60,011 bases of DNA from positions 8,637-68,647 of the forward strand of contig PLRU01000016.1 of NCBI GenBank assembly GCA_003164045.1, in the 5' to 3' direction. Each line of letters opens with the position of its first letter. Position 1 is the first letter of the stretch. Origin of the DNA: Candidatus Lustribacter telmatis (GTDB lineage Bacteria > Vulcanimicrobiota > Vulcanimicrobiia > Vulcanimicrobiales > Vulcanimicrobiaceae). Made by a program: the position numbers and the translations under genes. Below the pieces are notes generated by a model, which saw nothing but the letters and a program-made list of their open reading frames with translations, had not been told where the DNA came from and searched no databases. Shown one piece after another: positions 25,788-34,801 of the stretch.

Positions 25788-28262
25788 ATGGGAGGCCGCT
25801 CCTACGACATGGGCGTAGCGAACGGCGTGGACGCAAGGTATGACGCGCAGCGTGGGGAGTTTTGCGCGTACGTGCTCTCCGAAGCGGAGACGCCGTTCGG
25901 ACTCACGCTGGGCAACTTCAAAACCTTCGCGACCTCGACGCCGAAGGGCGGCATTCGTGGGCTGTGGGACGCCGACACCGATCAGATCATCTTCGGCGCG
26001 CACCAGGTCGCGTACCGCGCCGGCGGCGGTCCGACGCTCTTTCCGCAGCAGATCACGCGCGAGCTCACGTTCTTACCGTACGCGCAGATCGCCGAGTTCG
26101 AGCTCGACGCCAACCTGCGCGTCACGGAAGCCTTTTACGTGCCGCACGGACCCAAGCACGATCGCGTCGTCAGTTTCGTCATCGACATCACGATTCACAA
26201 CGCCGGTGCGGTCGCCGAGTCGGTCAAGGTCTTCCCCTGGGCACTCCTCGTCGGGCAGCGGTTTTACGGTGAGCCGGAAAAAGCCGTGCGCGCGAGCTGC
26301 GAGGGCGATTTCATCCGCAGCTTCGGCGAAGAATCGGGTTACGTGCGCTGGTGGGGCGGTTCGCGCAAACCGAAGGCGGTCGTGGTGGCGTTGCGCGAGC
26401 AAGCGCTGCTCGGTGCGATGCGCGACGGCGAACTCAGCCCGGTCGCGCACCTCGATGAGGTAACGCCGAAGCTGGCGGAATTCGTCAACCGCCGCATTTT
26501 CGGCGCGTTGGAATACGCGATCGACGTCGAGCCCGGTGCGCGCGAGAGCTTGCGCATCGCGGTCGTGTTCCATAAAGACGGCGACGCGTCGTCGAAGCCG
26601 GTGCTCGAGCAACTCCTCGGCGACGATACGGCCCTGCACGAAACGCAGCGCTACTACGCGCGCCACTTGGCCGACGCGCGGTTGATGACGCCCTCGCCGC
26701 TGGTGAATCGCGGCGTCGTGTGGGCGAAAGTCAACATGCTGCGTGTGATCAAGGAGTATCCGCAAGGCTGGGGTTCGACGAACTCGCCGCCGTCGGATAT
26801 CCTCGTTTCGCGCGACACGTCGTGGTTTGTCCACGGCTACGACTACTTTCTGCCGCAATTCAGCCGCGATGCGATCGAGCTCTTCAACCGCTCCCTCGAA
26901 CCGAGCGGGCAGGTCGTCGAATACGTGCGCGGTGTCAACGGTTTCAAGACGTCCTACGAACTCAACATCAACGACGACACGCCGCTGCACATCATCGCAA
27001 TCCTGCATCATTACAACTCCACCCTCGACGACGCGTGGCTGCGCGGCGTCTACCCGCTCGTACGCAAGATCACCGATTACTTGCTCTCGCAGCGCGATGC
27101 GAACGGCCTCGTGTATTGCAAGGCGGCCGGCGTCGACATGTTCGGCATCACCTCGTGGCGCAACATCATCCCGTACTACACGCTCGACGGTGCGGTCACC
27201 GAAATCAACGCGGAAGCGTACTTCGCGGTCGAAGCGGCGGCGATGATTGCGGCGATTTGCGAACAGGGTGACGATTGGGGCCGCTGGGCCGGCGAGGCGA
27301 CCGCGCTGCGCGCGGCGATGCTCGCGAAACTCTTCAATGCCGACACGTCGGCGTTCGTACTCAACTACGATCAAGACGGCAACTACCAGGACAACTTTAC
27401 CGCCGATGAAGTCTTTCCGGTGCTCTTCGATGTTGCCGACGAGACGACGCGCAAGGCGATTCTCAAGCGGCTGCTCGAGCCCGATTTCATCACGCCGGTG
27501 GGTTTGCGAACGATCTCGACGGCCGACAGCTGGTACTTCCCCTCGCACGGTTTCGGGCTGCTCGGCGGTGTGTGGCCCGATCTCACGCTATGGTTTGCCG
27601 TAGCGCTCGCGCGCAACGGCGCCTACCGGCATGCCGTACACTTCCTCGAGGTGATCTACGCTTCGATGGAAGCGGGCACGGCGCGCAACACGGTCCCGGG
27701 TCAGTTCGGCGAATGGTTCGACGGCGGCTCGCTGACCAATCGCGGCATGTACCTCTCGCCTTGGACCGGTGCGAAATATCTTTGGGCGGTGGCCGAGACC
27801 GTCTGCGGGATCGATGGTTACCGCACCAGCGGCCGCCTCCACCTCGTGCCGCGCGTGCCGCCGGAGTGGCACTGGACCGCCGCCGCGCGCGTGCATTGGG
27901 GCGGCAATCGCCATACCTACGTCATGGATCATGTCGGCAAGCGCATCATCGGCGATATGCCGCACGCGACGGCCGACGAACCGTACGCGGTCTTTTACGC
28001 CGGCCGCGACGTGAGCGACGAGGCGACGGTCTCCCCGGTCGATGTGGCCGCCATTGCCTTCGAGGATGCCTCCGACGGCGTGCGGCTCTTCATTTGCAAC
28101 CAGTTCGACCGGGCGCGCAACGTGGCGATCGAGTTCCGGGGCCGGATGATCCGGCGGCGTATCGAAGCGGGCGCCATGCTCGAACTGGTGGTCAGCGGTA
28201 CGCCGCAGCTCCACGACGCGATGCCGGTCGACGTGCCCGCCGAAGTAGCGGTGCATGCCTAG
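25788..28262 (+). CDS. Glycoside hydrolase/phosphorylase with (alpha/alpha)6 barrel
   Basis: 824 aa. An N-terminal beta-sandwich (about 1-280) is followed by a six-hairpin barrel typical of the GH63/GH15/GH94 and amylo-alpha-1,6-glucosidase group: [91 protein letters not shown] and [20 protein letters not shown]. Acidic residues in INDDTP and PGQFGEW are catalytic candidates. There is no signal peptide, so it is probably cytoplasmic and may trim storage or trehalose-type glucans. The substrate cannot be fixed from sequence. ATG 25788 is chosen; there is no strong ribosome site. It overlaps the next gene by 8 bases. Confidence 0.8.
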   Translation: MGGRSYDMGVANGVDARYDAQRGEFCAYVLSEAETPFGLTLGNFKTFATSTPKGGIRGLWDADTDQIIFGAHQVAYRAGGGPTLFPQQITRELTFLPYAQIAEFELDANLRVTEAFYVPHGPKHDRVVSFVIDITIHNAGAVAESVKVFPWALLVGQRFYGEPEKAVRASCEGDFIRSFGEESGYVRWWGGSRKPKAVVVALREQALLGAMRDGELSPVAHLDEVTPKLAEFVNRRIFGALEYAIDVEPGARESLRIAVVFHKDGDASSKPVLEQLLGDDTALHETQRYYARHLADARLMTPSPLVNRGVVWAKVNMLRVIKEYPQGWGSTNSPPSDILVSRDTSWFVHGYDYFLPQFSRDAIELFNRSLEPSGQVVEYVRGVNGFKTSYELNINDDTPLHIIAILHHYNSTLDDAWLRGVYPLVRKITDYLLSQRDANGLVYCKAAGVDMFGITSWRNIIPYYTLDGAVTEINAEAYFAVEAAAMIAAICEQGDDWGRWAGEATALRAAMLAKLFNADTSAFVLNYDQDGNYQDNFTADEVFPVLFDVADETTRKAILKRLLEPDFITPVGLRTISTADSWYFPSHGFGLLGGVWPDLTLWFAVALARNGAYRHAVHFLEVIYASMEAGTARNTVPGQFGEWFDGGSLTNRGMYLSPWTGAKYLWAVAETVCGIDGYRTSGRLHLVPRVPPEWHWTAAARVHWGGNRHTYVMDHVGKRIIGDMPHATADEPYAVFYAGRDVSDEATVSPVDVAAIAFEDASDGVRLFICNQFDRARNVAIEFRGRMIRRRIEAGAMLELVVSGTPQLHDAMPVDVPAEVAVHA

Positions 28263-28647
28263 CCGCCGTCCCAAGACCGCCCTCACGCTCGTTGGGATGG
28301 GCGCGGTGCTGCTGGTGGCGGTCGCCGTCGGCCAGCAGATCGGCGAGCATACGATCTTCGGCGCGACCCAGCGCCGGGTGGAGATCCCCGCGCAGACCAT
28401 CACGCCGGTTCCCGAAGACACCGGCGGCGCCAACGAGGCGATCTCCCGGAACTGGAAGCGGCTGCAGGTGGTCTCGGTGGCCACCGACCCGGCGTTCCCG
28501 GACCCGCGCGTCACGCCGCCGCCGACCCCCACGCCCAAGCCCTCGCCGACCCCGAAGCCGACGGCCGAACCGACCCTCTACACCTCGCCGCCCCTACCCG
28601 TGCCGATCGGCTCACACGAGCCGGGGGAGACTCCGCCCCCGCCGTAA
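28255..28647 (+). CDS. Small membrane-anchored proline-rich protein
   Basis: 130 aa, unrecognised. One transmembrane helix (about residues 8-27, [19 protein letters not shown]) after a short basic N-terminus, then a probably external domain. Residues 85-130 are almost entirely Pro/Thr/Lys ([17 protein letters not shown]), a typical wall- or periplasm-spanning linker. The ATG overlaps the glycosidase stop (ATGCCTAG), so expression is likely coupled. No function is assigned. Confidence 0.65.
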   Translation: MPSRRPKTALTLVGMGAVLLVAVAVGQQIGEHTIFGATQRRVEIPAQTITPVPEDTGGANEAISRNWKRLQVVSVATDPAFPDPRVTPPPTPTPKPSPTPKPTAEPTLYTSPPLPVPIGSHEPGETPPPP

Positions 28648-28669
28648 TCCGGGCCTGACGGGTCTGACG

Positions 28670-28698
28670 TTGCGCCCCGGGCCGATTCCTGGGACAAT
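28670..28698 (+). promoter_or_regulatory. Predicted promoter of pdxS
   Basis: TTGCGC (28670-28675), a 17-base spacer, GACAAT (28693-28698), then exactly 7 bases to the ATG at 28706. Transcription would start at or next to the start codon, giving a leaderless mRNA. This matches the layout at sufB. Confidence 0.45.
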
Positions 28699-28705
28699 GG
28701 CCCGT

Positions 28706-29605
28706 ATGGATTCGCATAAGCAGACCGGAACCGACACGGTCAAACGGGGCCTAGCCCAAATGCTCAAGGGCGGCGTCATCATGGACGTCGTCACGGCCGA
28801 ACAGGCCGTCGTGGCCCAGGAAGCCGGCGCGGTTGCCGTCATGGCGCTCGAACGCATCCCCGCGGACATCCGTCGCGACGGCGGCGTCGCCCGTATGAGC
28901 GACCTCGATCTGATCGCCCGCATCATGGATGCCGTGACCATCCCGGTCATGGCGAAAGTTCGCATCGGTCACCTGGCCGAGGCGCAGACGCTTCAGGCGC
29001 TCGGCGTCGACTTCATCGATGAGTCCGAAGTGCTCACGCCGGCCGACGATAAGTATCACGTCAACAAGCACAAGTACGACGTGCCGTTCGTGTGCGGCGC
29101 GCGCGATCTCGGTGAAGCGCTCCGGCGCATCGCCGAAGGCGCGGCGATGATTCGCAGCAAGGGTGAAGCGGGCAGCGGGAATATCGTCGAGGCCGTGCGC
29201 CACATTCGCGCGATCACCGACGAGATCGCAATCCTTGCCGCGGTGCCGGAAGAAGAACTCGTGTTGCGCGCGCGCGATCTCGGCGCGCCGCTCGAACTCG
29301 TGCAATACGTTGCGCGCGAGAAGAAGCTGCCGGTCGTGCTGTTCTGCGCCGGCGGCGTATCGACGCCCGCCGATGCGGCGCTGATGATGCAGCTCGGCGC
29401 CGAGGGCATCTTCGTCGGCAGCGGGATTTTCAAGTCCAATCAGCCGGCGAAATTTGCGAAAGCCATCGTCGATGCGACCACGCACTTCAACGATCCGGCC
29501 GTCATCGTCGCCGCACACCGCGAACTCGCCGGTGCGGCCGCGATGCCGGGCATCGATCTGCGCGGACTCGCGGAGAACGAACTCATGGCCTCGCGCGGAA
29601 ATTAA
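28706..29605 (+). CDS. pdxS: Pyridoxal 5'-phosphate synthase PdxS subunit
   Basis: 299 aa TIM-barrel synthase that makes PLP from ribose 5-phosphate, glyceraldehyde 3-phosphate and ammonia. Strongly conserved throughout: [96 protein letters not shown] and [15 protein letters not shown] 28706 is preferred; the ATG at 28697 lies inside the predicted -10 box. The same frame is open far upstream, but that part only overlies the glycosidase in another frame. pdxT follows 15 bases later. Confidence 0.97.
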   Translation: MDSHKQTGTDTVKRGLAQMLKGGVIMDVVTAEQAVVAQEAGAVAVMALERIPADIRRDGGVARMSDLDLIARIMDAVTIPVMAKVRIGHLAEAQTLQALGVDFIDESEVLTPADDKYHVNKHKYDVPFVCGARDLGEALRRIAEGAAMIRSKGEAGSGNIVEAVRHIRAITDEIAILAAVPEEELVLRARDLGAPLELVQYVAREKKLPVVLFCAGGVSTPADAALMMQLGAEGIFVGSGIFKSNQPAKFAKAIVDATTHFNDPAVIVAAHRELAGAAAMPGIDLRGLAENELMASRGN

Positions 29606-29620
29606 GCCGCGAGTACACCT

Positions 29621-30190
29621 ATGAAACGGGTCGGTGTTTTGGCGCTGCAGGGCGATGTGGTGGAACACTTGCATGCACTCCGCCGTATCGGCGTGGAGGC
29701 GGTCGAAGTGAAAAACGAGCGCGAACTCGCGAGCGTTGATGCCCTCATCGTGCCGGGCGGCGAATCCACGACCGTCATTCGTTTGCTGGAACGGTTTGGT
29801 CTGGTCGAGCCGATCAAGGCGCGCGTGCGCGACGGCATGCCGTTTTGGGGCACCTGCATGGGCATGATCCTCGCCGCGAAGGACGTTGCGGACATGGAGC
29901 AAGACACGTTGGGCTTGCTCGATATCACCGTGCGCCGCAATGCGTTCGGGCGGCAGATCGCATCGGCCGAAGTGGACTTGGACGTTCCCGTCCTCGGTAG
30001 TCCGCCGTTTCCCGCCATCTTTATCCGCGCTCCGTGGGTCGAGCGCGCGGGCGCCGGCGTCGAAGTGCTCGCGTCGCAAGACGGGCACGGCGTGTTCGTT
30101 CGTCAGGGCAACGTTATCGGAACGTCATTTCATCCGGAGCTCACCGGCGACGATCGCCTGCACGCGTACTTCGCCTCGCTCGTCGTCTAG
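29621..30190 (+). CDS. pdxT: Pyridoxal 5'-phosphate synthase glutaminase PdxT
   Basis: 189 aa class-I glutaminase that feeds ammonia to PdxS. It begins RVGVLALQGDVVEHLHAL and has the oxyanion GGESTT loop. The catalytic triad is complete: Cys79 in GTCMGM, His171 and Glu173 in SFHPEL. ATG start 15 bases after pdxS. It ends convergent with the anti-sigma kinase gene, one base apart. Confidence 0.97.
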   Translation: MKRVGVLALQGDVVEHLHALRRIGVEAVEVKNERELASVDALIVPGGESTTVIRLLERFGLVEPIKARVRDGMPFWGTCMGMILAAKDVADMEQDTLGLLDITVRRNAFGRQIASAEVDLDVPVLGSPPFPAIFIRAPWVERAGAGVEVLASQDGHGVFVRQGNVIGTSFHPELTGDDRLHAYFASLVV

Positions 30191-30191
30191 T

Positions 30192-30605
30192 CTACGAGAC
30201 AATCCGGTCGTTGTGGTGCGGGAGCGTGAAGATCATGCGGACGTGCGTGCCGTTGTCTACATCGACGGTAACGGCTTTAGCGATGGCCTCGACGATGCGC
30301 ATGCCGAAGCCGCGGTTCGGGCGCGGCGCGCGGCTGATGAACGTGCCGCGGTCGAAGACGTCGACGGCGAGCGTGTCGTTGCTCTCGAGGCGCGCGAATA
30401 GCTCGATCTCGCTTTCCTCGACGCCTTCGTAGGCGTGTTCGACGGCGTTCGCGAGCGCTTCTCCAACCGCCGTAAGGATGTCGTCCTGCACCTCGCGATC
30501 GACTTTCCCGGAAGCGGTAAGAAATGCGGCGACCGCGTGACGAATCGGGCGCGCGGCTTCCCGGCGCGCGATGCAGTTGATGCGCAGTTCGGAATGGCCG
30601 GTCAT
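30192..30605 (-). CDS. RsbW/SpoIIAB-like anti-sigma serine kinase
   Basis: 137 aa GHKL ATPase domain. N-box AVGEALANAVEHAY (Glu49, Asn53), G1 box VFDRGTF (Asp85) and G2 box GFGMRIVEAI at 99-108. Proteins of this type bind a sigma factor or other partner and phosphorylate the STAS antagonist. ATG start overlapping the STAS stop (ATGA). Third gene of a partner-switching module. No sigma-factor gene is adjacent, so the target is elsewhere. Confidence 0.88.
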   Translation of the reverse strand: MTGHSELRINCIARREAARPIRHAVAAFLTASGKVDREVQDDILTAVGEALANAVEHAYEGVEESEIELFARLESNDTLAVDVFDRGTFISRAPRPNRGFGMRIVEAIAKAVTVDVDNGTHVRMIFTLPHHNDRIVS

Positions 30606-30928
30606 GCCGAGGTCGCCTGCGAGAGGTCCATGAGCGCTTCGGCCCGGTTCTCGAAAATGCGGAATGCGTGGCCCAGGCCGGCGTACTGGATCAAACGCGC
30701 GAACTGTTTGCTGCCGATCACGATGGCGACGGGAACGTTTTGCTTGTCGGCGTCGTCGCGGAAGCGCAAGAGTTCGGCTAGCGACGTCGAGTCGGCGTAG
30801 CTGACGTCGGAAAAGTCGAGCAGGATGCCGGCCTCGGAGCCGGACACGACGAGCAGAGCCGCGATCTCGTCACGACGTCCGATCTCGAGTTCTCCGGTCA
30901 AGCGGATCACGGTGATCGACTTGTTCAC
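30602..30928 (-). CDS. STAS-domain anti-sigma factor antagonist
   Basis: 108 aa, a complete STAS domain: ITVIRLTGELEIGRRDEI, then ILLDFSDVSYADSTSLAELL. Ser47 in the ADSTSL motif corresponds to the phosphorylated serine of SpoIIAA/RsbV. It is released by the phosphatase and then sequesters the kinase. GTG start one base after the phosphatase stop. It overlaps the kinase gene by 4 bases. Confidence 0.88.
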   Translation of the reverse strand: MNKSITVIRLTGELEIGRRDEIAALLVVSGSEAGILLDFSDVSYADSTSLAELLRFRDDADKQNVPVAIVIGSKQFARLIQYAGLGHAFRIFENRAEALMDLSQATSA

Positions 30929-30929
30929 G

Positions 30930-32474
30930 TCAAGCTACCTTCTTCCCAAACCATCGCGTCCATCTTGCCGCCTGTGGCTCGCTTGCGGAAGCGCGGCTTT
31001 CCGCCTGAGAAACGCCCAGGCGCCCGGTGAAGGCCGCTTGAGCGCGATCCGCGGAAATGCGCACGCCGGCTGCCGGTTCGGCGGCGAAGCCGATCGTAAG
31101 GATCGCGACGTCGTCGCCGATTTCGCGGCCGGCGAAGACGGCATTATGGATAAACGTTGCCGGATCCGGCGCTTCGAGACGGACCGCTTCGGCGACGGCC
31201 GCGAGCAAGATCGTTTCGCCTTCGATCACGTCGCGCGAGTGTTCGATCGCGCCGTCGGTGTAGAGCACGAGCATCGCTCCCGGCACGCTTTGGATGCGGA
31301 ACGTTCGATACTCATTGTCGGGCATGGCGCCGAGCGGAAGCGACCCGCAATCGAGCATGCGCGGCGCGCGCCCCGGCTCGATCAAAAGCGGCGGCGGGTG
31401 GCCGGCAATCGAGTATACGAATTCGTAGGTGCCGGCGTCGGCGAAGCCCGCCACGGCAGTAACGAGCGGCGCCTTGTTGGCATAGAGTTCTCGCGCAACG
31501 CGCGCCAGCAGCGCGGCCGGCATCGGGTCGAGCAGAGCGGATGAAATGAGCGTTTGGCGCACGCGATTCATCGTTACGGCGGCCTCGATGCCGTGGCCCG
31601 TGACGTCGCCGATCGCAAAGAGCACGCGATTGGCAGGCAGCTCGAGCGCGTCGTACCAATCGCCGCCGACTTTGGCTTCTTCGCTGGCGGGAACGTAGGT
31701 GGCGCTGAAGCGGAACGTCGGGTGCGTCGGCAGCGGACGTTGCACGAATGCTTCTTGGAGGGTATCGGCGATGCGCTTCTCGGTGGCATAGGCCGCGCGT
31801 AAGACATCTGCTTCGCCCCGCTGTTCCGAAGCGCGCAAACGTTCGCGTTCGATGCGTGCAGCTAGGTTCGCTTGCTGAACGGCGTAGAGCAGCGAGATCA
31901 GGAGGACGAGGGCGACAGCCCCACCGGTCAGCAAGCCGATGCGGTCGATCGCGCTTTGGACTTCGCGGTTGACGATCTGTTCGCGTAGCGTGAGCAGTGC
32001 ATCGACGTGCGCGACGTCGGCGCGGAAGCGGTCGACGACGTTTTTGCCGTGCCGCTCGATCGCCTCGGTATTCTCGCCGCTTTCGTTCAAGAGCCGGCTG
32101 GCGACCGTCCGCAGATAGTCGCTGTTCGCTGCACCCATATCGTTAACTGATGCGAGCGCCGCCGAGTTCTCGAGTGCGGTCAGGTCTGACCGTAGCGTCC
32201 GGAGCGTCGTCGCAAACGGCTGCAGCGCCGCGTTATACGGCTGCAGAAAGAGCCGGTTGTGAGTCGCCGCGTAGCCGCGTACGCCCGTTTCTTCATCGAG
32301 CATGTACCTCAGCGAGCTATACGCCAGCGCGCGTGTGGTCGAGAGGTCGGCGGCAGTCTGGAACGAGTGGGCGATCAGCGTCCGGACGTAGAGGCCGCCA
32401 CCGACCAGCAACGCGATCACGAGCACGGCATACGTGGCGGCCAAGATTAGCGCGCGGCGCCGTTCGCTTCCCAT
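30930..32474 (-). CDS. Membrane CHASE3-SpoIIE/PP2C phosphatase
   Basis: 514 aa. Transmembrane helix 1 at about 9-31, an extracytoplasmic CHASE3 domain (about 36-175, with DEETGVRGYAATHN at 60-73), transmembrane helix 2 at about 181-200, a short coiled linker, and a SpoIIE-type PP2C phosphatase (about 250-465). Metal-binding Asp272 in VGGDWYD and Asp290 in GDVTGHG are present, as are VLYTDGAIE and GDDVAILTIGF. It should sense an external or membrane signal and dephosphorylate the STAS protein encoded next. ATG start, no strong ribosome site. Divergent from the DUF1844-like gene. Confidence 0.9.
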   Translation of the reverse strand: MGSERRRALILAATYAVLVIALLVGGGLYVRTLIAHSFQTAADLSTTRALAYSSLRYMLDEETGVRGYAATHNRLFLQPYNAALQPFATTLRTLRSDLTALENSAALASVNDMGAANSDYLRTVASRLLNESGENTEAIERHGKNVVDRFRADVAHVDALLTLREQIVNREVQSAIDRIGLLTGGAVALVLLISLLYAVQQANLAARIERERLRASEQRGEADVLRAAYATEKRIADTLQEAFVQRPLPTHPTFRFSATYVPASEEAKVGGDWYDALELPANRVLFAIGDVTGHGIEAAVTMNRVRQTLISSALLDPMPAALLARVARELYANKAPLVTAVAGFADAGTYEFVYSIAGHPPPLLIEPGRAPRMLDCGSLPLGAMPDNEYRTFRIQSVPGAMLVLYTDGAIEHSRDVIEGETILLAAVAEAVRLEAPDPATFIHNAVFAGREIGDDVAILTIGFAAEPAAGVRISADRAQAAFTGRLGVSQAESRASASEPQAARWTRWFGKKVA

Positions 32475-32575
32475 TGACCGCGACTTTCACCCGGCCTCGG
32501 CATGACCTTCGCGGGCGGTAACGGTCCATCGGACGGCCGGAGTATTTCCTCGTAGAAGCGCCGAACCGGCCGGGT

Positions 32576-32836
32576 ATGTCGACCGCGCCCGACGCGCTCG
32601 CTGCACCGTCGATCGATGCCCTAGTGGGCGAGATGATCGCGACGTTGGCGCTCGCTGCGAACGCTTACCTCGAGCCGAAGGACGGCCCGCCCGATTTGGA
32701 TGCGGCCGCCCTGGCCTGCGACGTCGCCGGATCGGCGTTCGAGCGAATAGCGCCTAGGCTCAGGCCCGACGAGCGAACCGGGTTGGCCGGACTGCTCACC
32801 CAAATTCGGATGTCCATTGTGAAGAAGCGAGGCTAG
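32576..32836 (+). CDS. DUF1844-like small protein
   Basis: 86 aa. An all-helical pattern, LVGEMIATLALAANAYL, then a short loop with Lys-Asp-Gly, DLDAAALACDVAGSAFERIA and LLTQIRMSIVKKRG. It resembles DUF1844 proteins, which have the same helix-loop-helix order and a closing LRM-V/I motif. The match is by eye and moderate. Function unknown. ATG start with no obvious ribosome site. First gene of a four-gene run ending at 34145. Confidence 0.6.
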   Translation: MSTAPDALAAPSIDALVGEMIATLALAANAYLEPKDGPPDLDAAALACDVAGSAFERIAPRLRPDERTGLAGLLTQIRMSIVKKRG

Positions 32837-32891
32837 CCATGTCTCGCTTCTTGCTAGTCCGGCTTGCAAACACGCCGCTCAGGGGAGTCCT

Positions 32892-33425
32892 GTGAACGAC
32901 GTCTTGGTTCTCAATTTCACCTACGAAGCGCTGAACATTACCTCGTTTCAGCGGGCCGTCAAGCTGATTTTCTCCGGCAAGGCCGAGGTCGTCCACGGCC
33001 GCGACCGCCGGCTCGTGTCGCCGACCTTTGAGATGCGCATGCCTTCGATCATCCGCATGCTCTATTACATCCGGCGGCCGATGCAGAAGGTCGCGCTGAC
33101 CAAGAAAAATATCTTGCTGCGCGACAACTATGAGTGCCAGTATTGCGGACTCAAGGGCGAGCGGATGATGACCGTCGACCACGTTCACCCGCGCAGCAAA
33201 GGCGGGCCGTCGACGTGGGAAAATCTGGTGTGCGCGTGCATGCGCTGCAACAACCGCAAGAACAACCGCACGCCCGAGCACGCCAACATGCCGCTCAAGC
33301 GCAAGCCCAAAGCGCCGAAATATATTCCGTGGATCCGCGTCAAGCGCAACACCCTGCCCGGCGAGTGGCACAAGTTCTTGTTCCTCTACAACGTCTCGAT
33401 CGACGAACAAATCGAGAGCACGTGA
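32892..33425 (+). CDS. HNH endonuclease
   Basis: 177 aa, the stand-alone HNH type common in Actinobacteria and Cyanobacteria. The N-terminus VLNFTYEALNITSFQRAVKL is a family signature. The HNH core has zinc knuckles CQYCG and CMRCN around DHVHPRSKGGPSTWENLV, where Asp-His is the catalytic pair. It cuts DNA in principle, but the cellular role of this family is unknown. GTG start with AGGGGAG (32881-32887) four bases upstream, one of the best ribosome sites in the window. Confidence 0.92.
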   Translation: MNDVLVLNFTYEALNITSFQRAVKLIFSGKAEVVHGRDRRLVSPTFEMRMPSIIRMLYYIRRPMQKVALTKKNILLRDNYECQYCGLKGERMMTVDHVHPRSKGGPSTWENLVCACMRCNNRKNNRTPEHANMPLKRKPKAPKYIPWIRVKRNTLPGEWHKFLFLYNVSIDEQIEST

Positions 33426-33540
33426 CGTCCGGCGCGCGCCCGGGAGGACGCTAGTCGAACCCTCGGCATTCGATGACATCGCGTTCGAGGACGAACCGAT
33501 CGAGAGTGCTTTCGGTCACACCGAACCCGAGGCGACGCCG

Positions 33541-33798
33541 ATGCCCGAGGCGCCGCGCGCGACCGCGTCCGGCGGAATTGCCTATATTACGGTTACGGAT
33601 GCGGCTGGGCGCGTGCTTTTCCGGCGCGCGGCAACGCCCAACGAGGTCGATGACGCCCTCCGCTCCGCCGACTCCGCCCAGACGGAAGGGGAGGCCGCGA
33701 TGGACCGGATCGCGTACGAACGACTCCTGGGCGAGATCAATTCCATGACCGGAGTTGAGTCGATCGACGCGCCCATCCTCAAGGGAGATACCCCGTGA
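33541..33798 (+). CDS. Small protein of unknown function
   Basis: 85 aa from ATG 33541 (GAGG 8 bases upstream). Not recognised. A short beta region, GGIAYITVTDAAGRVLFRR, then an acidic helical part. The frame stays coding-like for about 29 codons further upstream (acidic, rich in Glu/Asp/Pro, high GC3) back to GGGAGG at 33442-33447, but there is no ATG, GTG or TTG there. Overlaps the next gene by 4 bases (GTGA). Confidence 0.6.
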   Translation: MPEAPRATASGGIAYITVTDAAGRVLFRRAATPNEVDDALRSADSAQTEGEAAMDRIAYERLLGEINSMTGVESIDAPILKGDTP

Positions 33799-34145
33799 TC
33801 CGTCGCGTAGAACGGCAGTCGCTTCCGGCCCGAAAACTCGGCGTCCGGCGTCGCGCTGCGGGCCTCGCGCCGTTTGAGGAATCGAAGAACCCGGAGCTCG
33901 CGCTGGCGTACTCCAACGGCTTCGTCACGGTGGAAATTTCTCATGACGCGCTCGACCGCTATGTCGAGGAGTACGGCGACGTGCCGCTCCCGCTGCGGAC
34001 CGACGCCAAGACGGGCGACAAGCGCGTGTTCGACGCCAAGCACAACGTTCGCGTGATCTACGACCGCGACGCGCATTTGCGCGAAGTCAACACGCGCAGC
34101 CGCGAAGGGCTGCACGTCCGCATCAACTTCCCCCGCGCTAGCTAG
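33795..34145 (+). CDS. Small basic protein of unknown function
   Basis: 116 aa, not recognised. It has a very basic N-terminus (RRVERQSLPARKLGVRRRAA) and a C-terminal domain with VTVEISHDALDRYVEEYGDV, KHNVRVIYDRDAHLREV and a final VRINFPRAS. GTG start overlapping the previous stop. Last gene of the run with the HNH nuclease. It ends in a GCTAGCTAGCTAGC palindrome, 5 bases from the convergent bioY stop. Confidence 0.6.
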   Translation: MIRRVERQSLPARKLGVRRRAAGLAPFEESKNPELALAYSNGFVTVEISHDALDRYVEEYGDVPLPLRTDAKTGDKRVFDAKHNVRVIYDRDAHLREVNTRSREGLHVRINFPRAS

Positions 34146-34150
34146 CTAGC

Positions 34151-34711
34151 TTACAGCTGGAAACGGGCCGCGATTTTTGCGGCTTGCGCGGGCAGGGCAG
34201 CGGCGAGCGAGACTTTCAGCAGGTCGCCGAGGATGAACGGTGCGACGCCGGTTGCATACGCTTGCGCGAGCGTGAGCCCGTAGACCGCCGTGAGCCATCC
34301 GACGCCGCCGGCGAACGCGAGGACGGTACCGGCGAAGATCGCCGCCCAGCGGCCCACGTAGGTGGCCTTCAGGCCGCGATCGAGCAGCGTGCCCATCGCG
34401 AATGCCGCGAGGGGATACATCCACAAGTAGCCCGCCGTCGGTCCAACCAGCCCGGGCGGTCCCAAGACCGGCGCGAACACGGGCAAGCCGAGTGCGCCCT
34501 CGGCCAAGTAGGCGAGCGTCGCACCGACAGCCAGATTGCGCCCGAGCGCGAGGACGAGCAGCGGGATCGCTAGGGTTTGGAGCGTCAGCGGCACGGGCCA
34601 CATCGGCACCGCCACGTGAGCCGCGGCTGCCAAGAAGGCCGAGCCGGCGAGGGCCAACGCCAAACGGATCGCGATCGTGCGCGGGACGACGGCGGAAGGA
34701 GCGCGTAACAT
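34151..34711 (-). CDS. bioY: BioY family biotin transporter S component
   Basis: 186 aa membrane protein with about six helices. BioY features: VPMWPVPLTLQTLAIPLL, LAYLAEGALGLPVFAP, GPTAGYLWMYPLAAFAMGTL and a final PFILGDLLKVSLAAALP. It binds and imports biotin, either alone or with an energy-coupling (ECF) module; no ecfA or ecfT gene is nearby. ATG 34711 is the likely start; the frame is open beyond it but only opposite the divergent decarboxylase. No BirA-type operator was recognised. Confidence 0.92.
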   Translation of the reverse strand: MLRAPSAVVPRTIAIRLALALAGSAFLAAAAHVAVPMWPVPLTLQTLAIPLLVLALGRNLAVGATLAYLAEGALGLPVFAPVLGPPGLVGPTAGYLWMYPLAAFAMGTLLDRGLKATYVGRWAAIFAGTVLAFAGGVGWLTAVYGLTLAQAYATGVAPFILGDLLKVSLAAALPAQAAKIAARFQL

Positions 34712-34801
34712 CGCGGTATCCGTATCGCAGACCGGCATCCAACCCCTTCGGAATCCCACTCCGGGCTCGATCATACGCGCGCCCCGTATTTCCAGGTACT
34801 C

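Noticed and set aside
27572..28705. Apparent N-terminal extension of PdxS by about 380 residues
   Set aside because: It lies in an alternative frame over the glycosidase and the small membrane protein and is Arg-rich. PdxS homologues start near 28706.
32892..34145. HNH locus as a restriction or phage-defence island
   Set aside because: No methyltransferase, toxin, reverse transcriptase or mobile gene is nearby; codon use matches the neighbours, and the HNH type is common as a stand-alone gene. Kept only as a finding to check.
34136..34150. GCTAGCTAGCTAGC palindrome at the convergent ends of the unknown gene and bioY
   Set aside because: A short CTAG repeat that includes the stop codon, with no T-tract or partner site. 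Probably incidental.
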